A DNA stretch of 64,000 bases from Amphibalanus amphitrite (lineage: Eukaryota; Arthropoda; Thecostraca; Balanomorpha; Balanidae): positions 434,001 through 498,000 of the forward strand of contig NW_024881781.1 in NCBI RefSeq assembly GCF_019059575.1. Direction: 5' to 3'. Positions 1 to 11,880 of this stretch are shown here, in pieces (within the stretch, counting starts at the first letter, position 1; every line of letters starts with the position of its first letter). The translations under genes were made by a program, and so were the position numbers. A model generated the notes under the pieces. It saw nothing but the letters and a program-made list of their open reading frames with translations. It was not told the origin of the DNA and did not search any database.

Positions 1-576
1 CAACTGTCGCCCAGAAACCAGAAAAACAAAAAGCGCATAGGTGCTCGCTTAGATCAGTCAGCATTGAAACTGACGCAACATTATCTAATAATCACGTGCA
101 TGTATCATGTATGACTTGTCAATAGCGAAGAGCCACTGCAGCGGGCAGGTGACATTTTCGAACCACAGCATTTTAAAGGTCCTTTCAAAGGTCCTTTCAA
201 AGTTCAGCCAGTCAGGCTGAGTCAAACCAAGTATCCCCTACAATGATTCACATCCAGATGTCACTGTGGCAGAGTGGTACATGGACTTACTAAGGCAGTA
301 GTGGTCCATAGACCGCAAGCCATTGCCACATAGCAATGGCCACAAATGGGACAGCAAGAGATGGAGACAGAGGTGGTCACTTGGTCAGCCAGGAACTGTG
401 ACATCATATTTTGATACCACTGGGGATGGCTTATAGATTACATCCCATACATCCCATATTGTCTGGTGACTGGGGAATAAAAATTACCTTGTTTTGTCCA
501 GAGCAATGCTAACGTCCTTACATGCAGTTGGGAAAAGAATGCCATACATGTGGTTGGAGAGCAAGGAGTGGTTATA
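1..576. other. Left flank, no gene seen
   Basis: No reading frame or repeat here could be assigned to a gene. The only local structure is a short tandem of GGTCCTTTCAAA near 177-200. Confidence 0.5.
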
Positions 577-1352
577 CAGGGTGATCGAAAAAAAGTGTCA
601 CCCCTAATTTAAAAGCCATATAACTCGCGATTGGTTGGTCGTACGACTTTGCGCTAGGCAGCATTGGAAAGAGCATACAATTTCCTTTCGAATGGATGTA
701 AATATGCATGGTTTATGCCGCAAACGAAAATGTAGCTATTCAAAAGGTATGTTAAGGACGCAATTTGGCGTGTTCAAAAGTTTTGTTGTGCAAATTTGTA
801 CTTTTGACAGTGTTTTTGATCTGACAGCTCACGTGACAGCTCACGTGAGCGTTTTTCTTAACTGTTCCATGGTTACCGCTGCATAAAATTGATAATCCGG
901 CAATGCAGGTTGTCGCAATGTTTCGCTATGGTTACCGGCGAATTTGTGAATAATTAGGCCGCATATTTGCAAGGAAGTTCGAGTGAAGTGAAGTTCAAGG
1001 AACTTCGAGTGAAGACGAGTCTAAGGTCAGCTGAGAAACAGTCTGCAGTGAACAACATACACTCCATGTGTAATGTGTAAGGTGTGTGTCATGTTAAGTT
1101 ACGATACTCATTGTTCTCGTTCAGCGGTGTCCGATCCCGTTCGGTGAATTTTGTTTCACGTGAAAGCCGCACATTGACTGGTTTTTGAGCCCATGGGGAC
1201 ATGATTTGGAATAGAAAACAATCATGAATACATTCAATTGAAAAGAAATTGCCTGCTCTTTCCGATGCTGCCTGGCGCAAAATCATCTGACCTCCCAATC
1301 GCGAGTTATGTAGATTTTAAGTTAGGGGTGACACTTTTTTTCGATCACCCTG
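577..1352. mobile_element. Mariner-type miniature element with TA target duplication
   Basis: The two ends are inverted copies of about 60 bp beginning CAGGGTGATCGAAAAAAAGT. Each is flanked by TA (575-576 and 1353-1354), the target duplication of the Tc1/mariner superfamily. The 776-bp interior contains no transposase-like frame, so it is non-autonomous. A direct repeat of the type TTCGAGTGAAG occurs near 975-1015. A second element with the same CAGGGTG start but a different interior lies at 5708-6857. Confidence 0.85.
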
Positions 1353-2178
1353 TATGAAGCTGTGAAATGGGAAATGGGTGGATGTGAAATGGGGGTGTGA
1401 CTGAACAATGCAGAATGTTGTGCTGAGAGTAAACACTAAACATGGCTGGGAAGTGAAAAATATGCACAATATGGATATTGGAGGCTGTGAGATAGATGTG
1501 TGATTGGGGATCAGACACTTAACTATTGTGGCCAGAAAGTGGGAAATGTCCATGGCTAGGGAGCACTGACTGGAATGTACCTGTGTGTGAAGAATTGGGA
1601 CTGGGGTATAACATATCTACGTTTTAAGTGTAATCCACTTAAAACTTAAAAATAGAAATGTCCCATAACTTAATATGAAAATATCCCAGTCCCCAAGGAG
1701 ATCCCTTCACCAGTGAAGGTGAAAATGAACCAGAACCAGAACGGGCACCATAAGTGGGAGTACCTACCGAGTTCCGACAATTAATCAACATTTTAATAAC
1801 AGAGTCACAGATCACGCATTTACACAGGGTTTGCTGCAAGCTTATATCTCTGTCCATGATGTTGCAAAAAATGCGAATGGTGCTTTAAAATTTACAAAAT
1901 GGTCCCCTATGAAGACCACCACCACTGCATCAAAATAATTGCCAAATAAACGAGCTACAGTGACAGCCTCGTCAAAAATGCTATGCAAAAGCGACTAATG
2001 TTATGTCCTTAATCAATTCCCGAACCCACGTTTCAACAGACAACAACCCTCACAGTCACGGTCATATGATAGATACCTCACATTTACAGCAGGGCAATGC
2101 AGAACCGGATCCCTCGCAAAACTCGCAAAACTCGCCTTGGCAAAACCCAGCAAAACCTATATCCTCTTGGTTCTTTTT

Positions 2179-3531
2179 GTATACTGGGGTATACATCGTC
2201 TTTAGTCGATCTCTACGGAATTCACTAATGGCTAGGCTATTTCGTGGCCATGCGTTGCATTCTTCATGCCATGGTCCGCCACCTGGTGGCTGAATTTATA
2301 TCCTCAAGTTGAATTTGTTGACGCCTCAGCGTTTCAATCTTCCCGAGGGCTGTTCACGGACCCTGTGTGCGGTCGGACCGCACACAGCCTCCAAGCTCCG
2401 CCCACTGCGTCCCTACGTCAGCCTTGCGTCACCGCACACAGCGACCGCTGTGGCCGGTCGGGACTGGCCACAGCGGACCGTCCACCGCACGCAGCCGTGA
2501 CGTCAGAGCCGCCTACCCATCCCCTACCCCCACGCCTGCTGGACGTACCGCACACACCGCACCGCACACACCGCACGCAGCAGTGTGCGGTGCCCGTGAA
2601 CACCCCTCCGGTATCCCGACGGTCGCAGCATAGAGGTACGTCTCCTAATTATTTTCCTGTTATTTCTTTTTAAGAGAATGACTCATCGAAAACTGTTGTT
2701 TTGCTAACATAACCATTCGTTGTTGATCATTGCTTGCAGGTTTTGTAAACAAAATTGTGTGTTTGGAACTTTTCCAGAAAGAATTAAAGTTCATGTATAC
2801 TAAGGTATACAAATGTCCTTGGCCCGAAAAATTTTGAGACGTGCTTAAGAAGTAGCACTACAATTATTCGGAGGAATTGACCTCTGAAAAAATAAATGTA
2901 CACCCGAGTGACCAACGGGATCCTGCACGACGGAGAAATGTAAACGTCAGTATACAACGGACTGTGCCTAGGACTAGTCATGTATACTGTAGTATACATG
3001 GTTGCTGGGTCAGTTAAAGCCATTTTTTGTGGCTCACAAACAACATTATGCCTTCAAATGGCTCTGTGGTTGAGCGTTAACATTCTTCGAATCGTTGGCG
3101 ACCTCAATGACCGTAGATCCTCACTCAAAGTTTGATAAATCGCCCGATGAATTAGAATCCGACCCCTAAGCACAATGACATAGGCAAGCACCTCTCTAAA
3201 ACACACCATACGGCGAATTTTTTTAGAGATGTCGCTTCAGATAATGCTGCAAGGTCTTCCTCTACTGTTTATCGATTCGCAACAGGTGCTACAAGTTCTA
3301 TATCTTCAAAGGAAATGGCAACTAAAGACCTAAGAACAGTGGGCAAGGGGCAGAAGAAGCTGAAGTTAAGGGCGAGTGGTGTTGATAATTAAACGTGTCA
3401 ATACTATTAGCCATTTTACGTCCTAAACAAACGAAAAAATACACTTTGGTGTTTGTATGGAAGTTTTCATGGATTGCATTTCAGTCAGATTTTATAGGCT
3501 TTGAGTATTTTTGTATATCCCAGTATACATG
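2179..3531. repeat. Dispersed GTATAC...GTATAC short palindromes
   Basis: A palindrome of the form GTATAC-N4/5-GTATAC recurs at about 2179-2195, 2794-2810 and 2979-3000. A half copy occurs near 2949 and a degenerate copy (GTATAT..CAGTATAC) near 3511-3531. The spacing is irregular, so this is not a tandem array. Translated, the copies give Y-T-x-V-Y-I in several frames, which explains the look-alike peptides there. No function is assigned. Confidence 0.55.
2338..2618. repeat. GC-rich foldback, candidate miniature inverted-repeat element
   Basis: The ends are inverted: GAGGGCTGTTCACGG near 2345 and the complement of GGAGGGGTGTTCACGGG near 2612. Inside are many CCGCACAC/GTGTGCGG units, which form further hairpins. 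One perfect-stem hairpin around CCGCTGTGGCC lies at about 2443-2485. No clean target-site duplication was found, so element status is an inference. Confidence 0.5.
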
Positions 3532-4548
3532 TCACTGCGCATGCGCGATGACCTTCACGGCTGAAATGTCACCAATCTGGTCATTATTGGCACCAAAGCT
3601 CTCAGCCAAAAAAGTTTCGTTGCTCTCCATTCATGGGCGAATTGGCGGGACTCAAGAGGATATAGCCTTGGGCAAAGCCGAGGCCATATTTATAAACTAT
3701 TGGGACAGCGATTCTTGTTCTTACTTGATTGCTCATGAAGTCCGCAAATCAAAACAAGCATGCGGTATCATATGGCGGTAGCGGAAAATTAACCAATTGT
3801 CGTCAGGATTACTCACCGAGAGCTGCTTTTGCAATTTTTGAGCAGTGATGAGAAGGCTTTTGCATACAGCGAAGTTTTTTACGTGTTTTGTTGTACTTAC
3901 TACTATATTACGGAGTCAGCACTATGCATATTCCTTTGAAAAAAATTGACTTCTCATTCAAAACAATGGGAATAATAGCAAATTAAGTGTTGAAATTTTT
4001 CTTCTGATGTTTGAGTGGCGCACAATTTGTCGGGGGGAGTTTCAAATCGATGTTTGAAAATGTAGTATCAAACAAATATTTAGTGATAAGACAGACAATC
4101 TTGAAAGTATCCTTGGTAAGACAATTCCTGCGCAGCTAATTCGGTTGCGGTGGCCGCGGTGAACGTTTTTGGAAAGCCACGCCGCGCGCGTATGGCCGAA
4201 AGCCGCTAAATACTGCTTGTTATTACAAGTTTTTGTGGTTATTTTGTAATTTGTAGGGCAGAAATTCAGAATTTTCACAGATATCTTTGGCCTCAATCTC
4301 AGGTAGGTTAAAGAGTGGTAGGTTATATAATATTGAGTATACGTTTCGCTACATCTTCTCAACCTCACCTTAATCAAAATAATTTAATCAAAATAGTCCA
4401 GAGCTTACCTGGGAGCTGGAGTGGCCTCATTTTATGGTTGGCTTTGGGCCTACGCAGCTTAAACTCAATGCTCAGGCTCTGCTTAGTGTGTACTCGTAGG
4501 ATGGGTAGTTGGTAGGAAGTACACCCAGATATTCAAACATTTTAGATA

Positions 4549-5043
4549 ACCCCACCTTTGATGACTCGGACGACGAAGATTCTACGTCGTCCGGCCAATC
4601 ATGTTCCATAACCGCAGCTGAGCTTCCGCTGACCTTGAACGGGATTGGCCGGACGATGTAGAATTTTCGGTAAATGTCAAGTTTAAGTCCTAAGAAGATT
4701 TCATTGATAAATTTTTCATATTTTTACATTATTTGACATCCTGAATCCAAAAATGATACTCATATGTCTCGCAAATAAAAGAAAAAAACATAATCAAACC
4801 TGACCTAACCTTACCTACATACCTATAACCTACCAACCTACAACCTACAAACCTACCCTAACCTAACCTAACCTACAAACCTACCTACCTACAACCTAAA
4901 ACCTACAAACCTACAACCTAACCTAACCTAAAACCTAAAATTTTTGCTGTTTCATATTCGTATCAACAGCGCCACAATTGTAGTTAGGACCTAAACTTGA
5001 CATATACCGAATTTTCGCCGTCTGAGACATCAAACGTGGGGTA
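4549..5043. mobile_element. Palindromic miniature element, copy 1 (interrupted)
   Basis: The inverted ends share ACCCCACSTTTGATG and the core TCTACGTCGTCCGGCCAATC. The same element, uninterrupted in its right arm, occurs at 38801-38985, which shows it is a dispersed family. This copy has been split by a smaller insertion at 4670-5008. Confidence 0.65.
4670..5008. mobile_element. Nested miniature element with 9-bp target duplication and CCTAA-like tract
   Basis: The ends are inverted copies of GGTAAATGTCAAGTTTAAGT / GGTATATGTCAAGTTTAGGT. They are flanked by a perfect 9-bp direct repeat GAATTTTCG (4661-4669 and 5009-5017), typical of Mutator-like elements. It sits inside the right arm of the palindromic element at 4549-5043, so it is the younger of the two. 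About half its interior (4797-4945) is an imperfect run of CCTAA, CCTACAA and CCTAAAA units resembling the arthropod telomere repeat. Confidence 0.8.
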
Positions 5044-5707
5044 AATCTTTAAAGGCAATTTGAATTACAGCCTTTCTTATTGAAAACAAGTAACAATAAA
5101 GCTAAACAAACAATTAAGATTATGGAAGCATCTAGTCTGATGATGGTTCATCGGGCAAAACCAATCACATTCAGGTGACATCAGAGCCAATGTACTTGTT
5201 CTTGCGGCCTTGCCTTTGCATGGCAGAAGGTTTCTCTGCTGTGGTATGGGAGGATCTAGGTTGGTTCCAGTTCTCGCCATAGCACAGCTGTTATTCAGGA
5301 ATGGGGCTGTGCTCTGGTAGCCACCACAGCCTGCAAAGTCAGTGGACATAGTGACTAGGGAGGGACCTTGAAGAGGGACATGCAGAGGCTGGTCAGGAAT
5401 GGTGATGCTATTTGTATTAAGCATGTCTGGAAAAACTGCTTCTTGTAATAAAGGTTCCATTAAAAAGTTTCCAAGGAATGAAAAGAACTTAAGGTGACAG
5501 TGTGCAATTTTTAATTTTTCTTCTGTCATCATTTTTGTTGAACTCTCCACTCCACTCTCACAAAAATTGATTCTTAGTAGAACACTGTTTGAAAAACTTT
5601 AAATATGTGAGATGGTGCTTTTCGCCATGATGAATAGATATAAATATGCAAAAATGACCAATAACATGGCAGAAATTTAAACCCTTTATTGTAAAATAGA
5701 CCAAATA

Positions 5708-6857
5708 CAGGGTGGGGCAGCATAATCGGGAATGCTTTTTGGGCTCTGATCATGAGTAGGCATGGCATTATTTTTATAAATTATATTATGGCAATGAAAC
5801 GCCCAAAAGTTGTGCATCATCTGACATGACTACATCCATGAGCATGCAACTTCCTGGAAAAGAGCAGCAAAATAGTTCGACGGTGCTCCAAGTGCTTTGC
5901 GCGCGCCTATAGACACTAATGTTAAACAAGTAAAACAAGAACATTTTGTTTAAAACCCTGCAATTCCACGTAAAGGTTGCTGGGCAGGTCAACGTGTTAT
6001 CACGGACGATAAGGATTGTGTGGGGATACTTAGGACAACAGGTTAACGTAATCGTCGTAAAATAACTCTTAGCAGAGGACATACAAGATGACTCACTTGA
6101 ATATAAGGAAGAAGCACTTGAGCATATTAAAAAGAAACAATGTTCAAAACTTCAGCGACAAAAAATCTTATCACCGACTGGAATACGATAAAAAAGAATG
6201 GCATGCCATATAGGGGATTGTATCGAGAATATTCCAGCGGTCATGCAAAGTAAACATCCTGTTGGGGTGATGGACCTATGGGTGGTCTTCAAGGGAGGTG
6301 CACGTGGTGCACCCTACTTCATCGAGCCCGGATAAAATGAGCACCTCTGGTAAATACAACCGCACTCTGGCAGACTCACGTGGAGCCGTCGGAAGAGAGG
6401 ATCACTGACGGTCCAAATCACGTCTTACGAGGACTCTGTCCGTGCTGGTACTGCAGTGAGGACGACATGTTATTGTGTAGGGCACCTCCACCTGAGATGA
6501 ACCAAAAACTTCTGGTCCTTCAACTCCGCCGATTTAAATCCGACCAAATTCTTTACATGGAGCGTTTTTTGGTAGAAGTTTAATGAACAACTTATCATCA
6601 GTAAAAACAGTCTTCAGTGCAAGGTACGAAGCTGATGGGCGATCATGGACAAGCAGGAGGTTGCACGTGCATGCGCGTGCTTTTGGACCCGCCTTGAGAA
6701 GGTCATCGACGCCGAGGGCGGTCAAATAGGATGAGGGATAGGTAAAAGGTGACCGATTGATAGGATGTTGCTAAAATAGTGCTTGGAGCTATATTTTTAG
6801 ATTCATGACCAAATAATCCCGTTTGATATTTATTCCCGATTATGCTGCCCCACCCTG
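5708..6857 (+). mobile_element. Mariner-type transposon with decayed transposase
   Basis: The inverted termini begin CAGGGTGGGGCAGCATAATC, and TA is duplicated at 5706-5707 and 6858-6859. The 1150-bp length is close to a full mariner. The interior carries remnants of a DDE transposase on the + strand (6230-6729), broken by stops and frameshifts, so it cannot be autonomous. Confidence 0.85.
6230..6729 (+). pseudogene. Mariner-family transposase remnant
   Basis: Fragments recognisable across frames are KHPVGVMDLWVVF near 6250, SADLNPTKFFTWSVFW near 6521-6570 (the family block around the third catalytic residue, normally SPDLNP.DFF.WG) and ARACARFWTRLEKVIDAEGG near 6665-6722, typical of the C-terminus. 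Stop codons at several points and changes of frame show it is dead. Assignment to the mariner superfamily is firm. The subfamily is not determined. Confidence 0.75.
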
Positions 6858-7089
6858 TATGAGCCAGGTATCCAAGTTTTACATTTCTGCCATGTTGTTG
6901 ATCATTTTTGCATATTTATAACTGTTCGAAAAAGTGGCGTTTTTGCTTTTGTGTAACTGGCACATATGACCCTCTTAGATATCCACTCTGATATCTTATT
7001 CTGACAAACTGTTAGAGGTTCTCCTGTCCTACCTTGTTGCGACCACAAGGCATAAGGCTGACTCCACCTCTATCCATCTGTAGGTCACC

Positions 7090-10023
7090 ATGGACGGGGA
7101 GCTGTACGACGAGTTCGGCAACTACATCGGCCCGGAGCTCGAGTCAGACGAGGACGATGCCGACGAGCTCTCGGAGCCCGGCCGCGGCCAACTGGTGCCC
7201 GCCGGCGCCGACGACGACGACCAGCCGGTCGACGAGATGGACGCAGAGGACGAGCCCGCCCAGCTGTCGGTCGTGCTGCACGAGGATAAAAAGTACTATC
7301 CGACCGCCGAGGAGGTGTTCGGAGCCGATGTAGAGACCCTCGTGCAGGAGGAGGACGCCCAGCCACTGACGCAGCCCATCATCGCGCCCGTGAAGCGGAA
7401 CAAGTTCTCTCATGTCGAGCAGGACCTGCCGGAGACTACATACGAGGTGGAGTACCTGGCTGACTTGATGGACAACGCGGCGCTCATAAGAAACGTCGGC
7501 CTCGTCGGCCACCTGCACCACGGCAAAACCAGCTTTGTCGACTGTCTGATGCAGCAGACGCACCCGGACCTCCGCACTCGCGACGACAGACCGCTGCGCT
7601 ACACGGACACGCTGTTCACTGAACAGGAGCGTGGTGTCAGCATCAAGGCCACGCCGCTGACGCTCGTGCTGCAGGACACACGCAGCAAGTCCTACCTGAT
7701 GAATCTGTTCGACACGCCGGGTCACGTCAACTTTTCCGGAGAGGTGACGGCTGCGACACGGCTCTGCGACGGTATCGTGCTCTTTGTGGACGCTGCCGAG
7801 GGAGTCAGTCTGAACACGGAGCGGCTGCTGAAGCACGCCGTCCAGGAGGGTCTGGCAGTGACGCTTTGCATCAACAAGATCGACCGGCTGGTGCTGGAGC
7901 TGAAGCTGCCTCCCCAGGACGCCTACTACAAGCTGCGCCACGTCATCGACGAGGTGAACTCGCTGCTGGCGGTGTACGGAGGAGAGGAGACGCCGGCGGT
8001 CGTGTCGCCGCTGCTGGGAAACGTCTGCTTCGCCAGCTCCCAGTACTCCATCTGCTTCACGCTCAAGTCCTTCGCCACGCTGTACGCGCGCACGTTCGGC
8101 TCAGAGGTGGATGCCTCCCAGTTTGCGCGCCGCCTCTGGGGTGACATCTACTTCAGCTCCAAGACGCGTCGCTTCACCAAGAAGCCGGCACACAGCTCGG
8201 CGCAGCGCAGCTTCGTCGAGTTCATCCTGGAGCCGCTGTACAAGCTGTTCGCCATCGTGGTCGGCGACGTCGACACGCAGCTGCCGGCGCTGCTGGACGA
8301 GCTCGGCATCCACCTGAACAAGGAGGAACGCCGACTCAACATTCGCCCTCTGCTGAGGCTCATCTGCTCCCGGTTCCTCGGCGACTTCAACGGCTTCACG
8401 GAGATGTGCGTCGAGCACATTCCGTCTCCGCTGGACAACGCCCGGCACAAGATCGAGCACACCTACAGCGGACCGAGCGACTCGCCGCTGGCTGAGGCGA
8501 TGGCTGAGTGTGACGCCGACGGACCGCTCATGGTGCACACGACCAAGCAGTACCCGACATCAGACGCCACCTGCTTCCACGTGCTGGGCCGCGTCCTCTC
8601 GGGCACGCTGCATGCCGATCAGACGGTGAGGCTGCTCGGAGAGAAGTATACACTAGCCGACGAGGAGGACTCTCGGGTGGTGAACGTCGGCCGTCTGTGG
8701 ATACACGAGGCCCGGTACAACGTCGAGGTGAACCGCGTTCCGGCCGGGAACTGGGTGCTCATCGAGGGCGTCGACCAGCCCATCGTCAAAACGGCCACGA
8801 TCACTGACACGGAGGACCGTGAGGTCTACATCTTCCGGCCGCTGCAGTTCAACACGCAGGCGGTCATCAAGATCGCCGTCGAGCCCGTCAACCCTTCCGA
8901 GTTGCCGAAGATGTTGGACGGTCTTCGGAAGGTGAACAAGTCGTACCCACTGCTGAGTACCCGCGTGGAAGAGTCAGGAGAGCACATCGTCCTGGGAACA
9001 GGCGAGCTCTACCTGGACTGTGTGATGCACGACCTGCGAAAGATGTACTCTGAGATCGACATCAAGGTGGCGGACCCAGTGGTGTCGTTCTGCGAGACCG
9101 TCGTAGAGACATCGTCGCTGAAGTGCTTCGCCGAGACGCCCAACAAGCGCAACAAGGTGACGATGATCTCTGAGCCACTGGAGAAGGGTTTGGCTGAAGA
9201 CATCGAGAACCAGGTGGTCCAGATCGGCTGGAACAAGAAGCGACTCGGAGAGTTCTTCCAGACCAAGTACGACTGGGATCTGCTGGCGGCCCGATCCATC
9301 TGGGCGTTCGGGCCGGATCCAACAGGACCCAACATCTTGGTGGACGACACACTACCGTCAGAGGTGGACAAGTCCCTGCTGGGTGCCGTCAAGGACTCGA
9401 TCGTCCAGGGCTTCCAGTGGGGCACGCGTGAAGGTCCTCTCTGCGAGGAGCCGATCCGCAACGTCAAGTTCAAGATCCTGGACGCGGTGATCGCCAGCGA
9501 GCCGATCCACCGGGGCGGCGGTCAAATCATCCCCACTGCTCGCCGAGTCGCCTACTCGGCGTTCCTGATGGCCACGCCTCGCATGATGGAGCCCTACTAC
9601 TTCGTGGAGGTGCAGGCTCCGGCCGACTGCGTGTCAGCTGTGTACACAGTGCTGGCGCGGCGGCGCGGACACGTCACACAGGACGCGCCCGTGCCCGGCT
9701 CGCCGCTCTACACCATCAAGGCCTTCATCCCGGCCATCGACTCGTTCGGGTTCGAGACGGACCTGCGGACCCACACTCAGGGCCAGGCGTTCTGTCTGTC
9801 GGTGTTCCACCACTGGCAGATCGTGCCCGGAGATCCGCTCGACAAGTCCATCGTGATCCGACCGCTGGAGCCGCAGCCTGCTACCCACCTGGCCAGGGAG
9901 TTCATGATCAAGACGAGGCGCCGGAAAGGCCTCAGCGAGGACGTGTCCATCAACAAGTTCTTCGACGATCCTATGTTGTTGGAGCTGGCAAGGCAAGACG
10001 TGATGCTCAACTACCCGATGTGA
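7090..10023 (+). CDS. EFTUD2: 116-kDa U5 snRNP GTPase (EFTUD2 / Snu114)
   Basis: This is the GTPase of the U5 snRNP, which controls spliceosome activation and disassembly together with the BRR2 helicase and PRP8 in the nucleus. The 977-aa product has the length of the animal family (about 972). It starts [17 protein letters not shown] with an acidic N-terminus. It then has the EF-2-like G domain with GHLHHGKT (140-147), DTPGH (208-212) and NKID (262-265), followed by EF-2 domains II-V and a conserved end, SKFFDD-like then LNYPM. The start ATG follows CACC, and the N-terminus aligns with orthologues. The coding region has no intron, unlike the 8- and 18-exon neighbours. A CTGTAG just upstream (7078-7083) could be the acceptor of a 5' UTR intron. 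GC-rich codon use matches the other host genes. Confidence 0.97.
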   Translation: MDGELYDEFGNYIGPELESDEDDADELSEPGRGQLVPAGADDDDQPVDEMDAEDEPAQLSVVLHEDKKYYPTAEEVFGADVETLVQEEDAQPLTQPIIAPVKRNKFSHVEQDLPETTYEVEYLADLMDNAALIRNVGLVGHLHHGKTSFVDCLMQQTHPDLRTRDDRPLRYTDTLFTEQERGVSIKATPLTLVLQDTRSKSYLMNLFDTPGHVNFSGEVTAATRLCDGIVLFVDAAEGVSLNTERLLKHAVQEGLAVTLCINKIDRLVLELKLPPQDAYYKLRHVIDEVNSLLAVYGGEETPAVVSPLLGNVCFASSQYSICFTLKSFATLYARTFGSEVDASQFARRLWGDIYFSSKTRRFTKKPAHSSAQRSFVEFILEPLYKLFAIVVGDVDTQLPALLDELGIHLNKEERRLNIRPLLRLICSRFLGDFNGFTEMCVEHIPSPLDNARHKIEHTYSGPSDSPLAEAMAECDADGPLMVHTTKQYPTSDATCFHVLGRVLSGTLHADQTVRLLGEKYTLADEEDSRVVNVGRLWIHEARYNVEVNRVPAGNWVLIEGVDQPIVKTATITDTEDREVYIFRPLQFNTQAVIKIAVEPVNPSELPKMLDGLRKVNKSYPLLSTRVEESGEHIVLGTGELYLDCVMHDLRKMYSEIDIKVADPVVSFCETVVETSSLKCFAETPNKRNKVTMISEPLEKGLAEDIENQVVQIGWNKKRLGEFFQTKYDWDLLAARSIWAFGPDPTGPNILVDDTLPSEVDKSLLGAVKDSIVQGFQWGTREGPLCEEPIRNVKFKILDAVIASEPIHRGGGQIIPTARRVAYSAFLMATPRMMEPYYFVEVQAPADCVSAVYTVLARRRGHVTQDAPVPGSPLYTIKAFIPAIDSFGFETDLRTHTQGQAFCLSVFHHWQIVPGDPLDKSIVIRPLEPQPATHLAREFMIKTRRRKGLSEDVSINKFFDDPMLLELARQDVMLNYPM

Positions 10024-11767
10024 AGGGTGTGTGGGCGGTGGTGTCAGATCGGACGCGATGTCAGACTGACACCTGTGTCAGTGTCAGTGTCGATCGTGTG
10101 ATGTGTCAGTCCGCATCACGCAGTGAAGTGTACAATATGCTGCGCTATGTGATCACACTCTGTGTGTACAATACATCTCATCTAGATGCCACAGGTGCGT
10201 CTTAGAGGTAAGATCGGTGCTTTGAAGTAAGACGAGAAGTTGTCGGAGTGTAGACGTGCTGTGCAAGGCGAGTCACACATTTTTTGGGATTACAATATGG
10301 GCTAGCAAGTAAACCGTTGATACTCGCTGGGGATGACTTCTGTTCGATCGTATCTACTAGTTTGCACGCAACTACAATGCTTTTGAATTTCTTTCACCTA
10401 AATGTTTTTTTTTTCACCCGATGTAATCAGCGAATGTGTAATGCAAGGTTCGCCAATGTTGGATTCATGTGAGTTTCGTCACGATTGGCCAATGGCCAAA
10501 CAACTTTCATAGGAAATATTTTACCCCACATAATGCGTTTGAATGTAAGTTTAACTTTCAACATGAACAGTAGCGAGACACCGCCCTCCGCTGTTTATAC
10601 TCACGCTGGTTTTTAGCCTCCATCGCCGTGTCACCTCCTCGCCTCGATCTGCCGTCGGAGCCTTTCCGTGGTCGCCTGCGGTTGACCCCTGCGTTCGCGC
10701 CACCGCTGGGCATCCTCCCTCGACCACCTTTGACCTTGACCTCGGCGCGGCTCGACCGACCGGCTTTACAGGGCGGAGCGGGGGAGCGGAATGGTGCCGG
10801 GTCGAATGAACTGACAGATATGGACGAGTGGGGAGGGACCGCTGATGACATCTACAGGCACTTGAACCATATTGTCCAACCTTGAACTGTGCCAGCTGAC
10901 GGCACCTGTACTTTCAGTGACGTATGCGGGCAAATCTATAAAAACAAACAGAGCCTCGAGGTTCTGCGTTACCGCGTGGCGTACATACAACCAGCTGGGA
11001 CTGTCGCTCAGCCAACTATCGATTGCGGACGCCTTATTCGGTACCCCGTGGTAGGTTCTGTTTCTTCCGCAGCTGATGGTTGCTTTCAAAAGTCGATTTA
11101 AGTTTTCGAAACGCATTCACTTTGATCATGTTTCTGGGGTAATAAACAATCTCCTAATGTCGACAGAAAATGTTATTCTTGATCAAATATCTGTATATTG
11201 CATTGATGAAGTGGTACTGGCTGCCCAGTTCGCTAATTCATAACAAACACTCAACAATAACGGCATTCAAATCAGTCCCGAAAATTATTATAGTTGTTTA
11301 CTCAACCGCTTCAATCATGCAAGCCAACCGCACTATACAGCGCTCGAAAATTAGCCAATTCTCGTCGGACTAACGATCACTCAGATCTACCATACTGGCA
11401 AACGTCAACGCAATAATATTCTCGCCTAGTTTTGAACTGTAGATTGAAGGCAAGACAAGCAAGAACGAGGAATAACGCTGTGACATTCCAAATCCATTTT
11501 AACTACGTCACTGATATCCGCTCACGCCTCACTCGCTACTTCGCACCCTCATTAGCAACATCAGCCAAATAACCTGCAGTTTCCTAAATCTGAGTAACAA
11601 AATACGTTCGGCGCCACTCGCTCAAACAATGAGCGGCACGCCTGAATCCTTCGCACCACGTTAACAGGACGACCCTACATTCAACAATCAGAGTTGACTG
11701 TCCGGCAGCGGTGCCAATTACGCACCAACACGAACCCTGCCATCCAGCACCGAGACGGCAGGTCACC
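10024..11767. other. Convergent 3' interval between EFTUD2 and HSDL2
   Basis: EFTUD2 (+) and HSDL2 (-) converge here, so this holds both 3' untranslated regions. The first AATAAA after the EFTUD2 stop is at 11141-11146 and could be its poly(A) signal. A GC-rich block at 10600-10860 has short frames on both strands, but none is recognised. Confidence 0.4.
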
Positions 11768-11880
11768 CTACAGCTTAGACTTCAGCTTGCCCATCATTTT
11801 CTCGAGCTTCATCGCCTTGCCCATGTCTCCAGAGAGCTTCATCTTGCCGGTCATGAAGGCGGCTGCCGGCGCTAGCTTGC
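11768..11880 (-). CDS. HSDL2: HSDL2 exon 8 (terminal)
   Basis: Encodes GKLAPAAAFMTGKMKL to the C-terminal LKSKL and stop TAG. Acceptor TTCCCAG. The SKL end is a type 1 peroxisomal targeting signal. Confidence 0.95.

Larger units (their letters stand above)
1353..4548. other. Gene-poor interval
   Basis: No frame here matches a protein family I recognise. The longest + frames (3395-3781 and 2266-2673) lack known motifs, and the second overlaps a palindromic repeat. The interval carries the GC-rich foldback at 2338-2618 and the repeated GTATAC palindromes described separately. Confidence 0.45.
5640..6919. repeat. Inverted repeat arms flanking the mariner element
   Basis: About 37 bp at 5640-5676 (AAATATGCAAAAATGACCAA...) is repeated in reverse orientation at 6883-6919, with weaker similarity extending outward. 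The mariner element at 5708-6857 lies between the arms. The host was therefore probably a small foldback element that received the mariner in its loop. Confidence 0.6.

Noticed and set aside
5077..5550. 157-codon minus frame in the left flank
   Set aside because: It has no recognisable domain, lies among miniature transposons and has no splice or promoter context that I can support. It remains possible but is unsupported.
7144..7941. 265-codon minus frame inside EFTUD2
   Set aside because: It is an antisense shadow of GC-rich coding sequence; the plus strand encodes a highly conserved protein across the same bases.
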